NCBI GenBank assembly: GCA_000442125.1
Contig: KE546969.1
Span: 682,001 to 746,000 of the forward strand
Origin: Opeltia flavorubescens
Lineage: Eukaryota; Ascomycota; Lecanoromycetes; Teloschistales; Teloschistaceae
Length of the DNA stretch: 64,000 bases
Reading direction: 5' to 3'
Shown: piece after piece, positions 63,111 through 64,000 of the stretch
Layout of the letters: the number at the start of each line of letters is the position of its first letter
Position numbering within the stretch: the stretch's first letter is position 1
The notes under the pieces: generated by a model
Database searches by the model: none
What the model saw: only the letters and a program-made list of their open reading frames with translations
What the model was told of the DNA's origin: nothing
Position numbers and translations under genes: made by a program

Positions 63111-64000
63111 TCACTCTTCAACAATGCATGCTATGCTATTCACCTCTTCGTCACGTTCCAGGATTGATTGCATGATATCCATCCGATCCAAAACGTCCAA
63201 CAAGCCTCTGGCCAACAAGCTCTTATCGTTTCGCCTGCTGGCGGCTCGATCGTTGTCCATCCGGAAAGCTTTCAGTTCATCTCTGATCGAGGCTCTGAGT
63301 CCAGCTTGTGCTGCGACCAGCGCTTCCCTGCCAATCAACAACTCTGTGACCTTGTTGCTGTCCGATCGCGTCTGTAGTTCAGGGATTAGCTCGGCGAGAG
63401 CGATGGTTTCGGCATAAAGCTGATACTGCTCGCAAGGACCAGTGATAGTCTCGTGGCTAGCTGGGTTGCTGTCACCCGTATTTTCAATAAGAAATTGCTC
63501 CCAATCCGGCTTGATCTGGTTTAGGCGTTGTGCGAGAAAATTGATGCCCCTGACATTTCTTGCGAGAGCGGTAACCAGGTCCGCCAATGGATCTTTGACC
63601 AAGCTCATGACTGCAAACTCGATCTGTCCCTCTTCATACTGGGCCATGCGAGCTTCGATCTCCGGCGCTACCTGTCCTACCCAATCGTCCCCTTGGAAAG
63701 ATCCTGACTTCGTAAGTGGACCGATGATTTTTCCATTGGAGATGCGTTGTTGACCTACCCAAGCTTTGCGGCTGTCGTTCTAATCCGTCAAGCTTCCAGA
63801 CCTTGCCTTGTATGGGGACAAAGGCAATGAAATGGAAACCCGCATCGTTTTCATCGGAGCTTTTGGCTTTGCGCTTCTTCCGATTAGAGGCGTCATTCTT
63901 CAGTTGCAGATCTGCATTCATCATATCCATCTTCCTAGAAGTCGGAGAGAATTAGTTGATAGGAGTATTCGATTTATAGCGAAGTAGACCAATAACTTGG
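63111..64000 (-). CDS. Ubiquitin C-terminal hydrolase, UCH37/UCHL5 type (3' part, 5' end outside window)
   Basis: Cysteine protease of the C12 family that removes ubiquitin. Animal UCHL5 acts on the proteasome and in INO80. Exons visible are about 63,759-63,934 and 63,111-63,703, with a further splice at TCTAG/GAAG (63,934/63,935) leading toward the missing 5' part. The visible catalytic half shows the active-site histidine in DAGFHFIAFVPIQGKVW and the aspartate in KLDGLERQPQ. It is followed by DDWVGQVAPEIEARMAQYEE, a helical segment with LADLVTALARNVRGINFLAQ and KPDWEQFL, and a C-terminal helical tail of the ULD type ending SIACIVEE. The catalytic cysteine and the N-terminus lie beyond 64,000. 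Whether this orthologue keeps a proteasome-binding tail cannot be judged. Confidence 0.9.

Overview
The window looks like a piece of a filamentous ascomycete (Pezizomycotina) chromosome. The evidence is: many short introns of about 50-60 bp with CTAAC-like branch points; an H2A ending in the fungal SQEL motif; orthologues of fungal ATG4, SQS1, JJJ1 and SPX-RING proteins; and a very large AT-rich block with the signature of repeat-induced point mutation (RIP). I cannot name the genus from the sequence.

Region 1, about 1-44,015, is an AT isochore with no credible host gene. CpA and TpG are almost absent while CpG, CpC and CpT survive, which points to saturated RIP. It is built from old, broken LTR retrotransposons of the Ty3/Gypsy type, all on the + strand: element A (5,789-13,461, a chromovirus), element B (19,795-28,987) and element C (31,240-38,418). 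A second, more decayed copy of the 3' end of B (about 42,400-44,015) contains a 662-bp DNA element with perfect 20-bp inverted ends (42,948-43,609). A 363-bp LTR-like sequence occurs in opposite orientation near both ends of the block (730-1,092 and 41,196-41,558). Several minisatellites lie between the elements. A less AT-rich island (18,700-19,080) has escaped most RIP.

Region 2, about 44,016-64,000, has ordinary base composition and is gene dense. In order it holds: KGD2 (E2 of 2-oxoglutarate dehydrogenase, -) divergent from a complex I LYR-motif subunit of the NDUFB9 type (+); histone H2A (-) divergent from histone H2B (+); ATG4 protease (-); a small one-pass membrane protein (+) running almost directly into SQS1 (R3H and G-patch, +); a JJJ1/DNAJC21-type J-protein (-); an SPX-RING ubiquitin ligase (+); an FBXO21-type F-box protein (+); an unrecognised 315-residue conserved-looking protein (-); and the 3' part of a UCH37-type deubiquitinase (-) that runs off the right end.

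The genes are housekeeping functions: mitochondrial energy metabolism, chromatin, autophagy, splicing and ribosome biogenesis factors, phosphate sensing and ubiquitin turnover. Two divergent pairs (KGD2/NDUFB9-like and H2A/H2B) join functionally related genes across a shared promoter. All gene models were spliced by hand by matching reading phase to recognised protein motifs. Where an exon is uncertain the entry says so.
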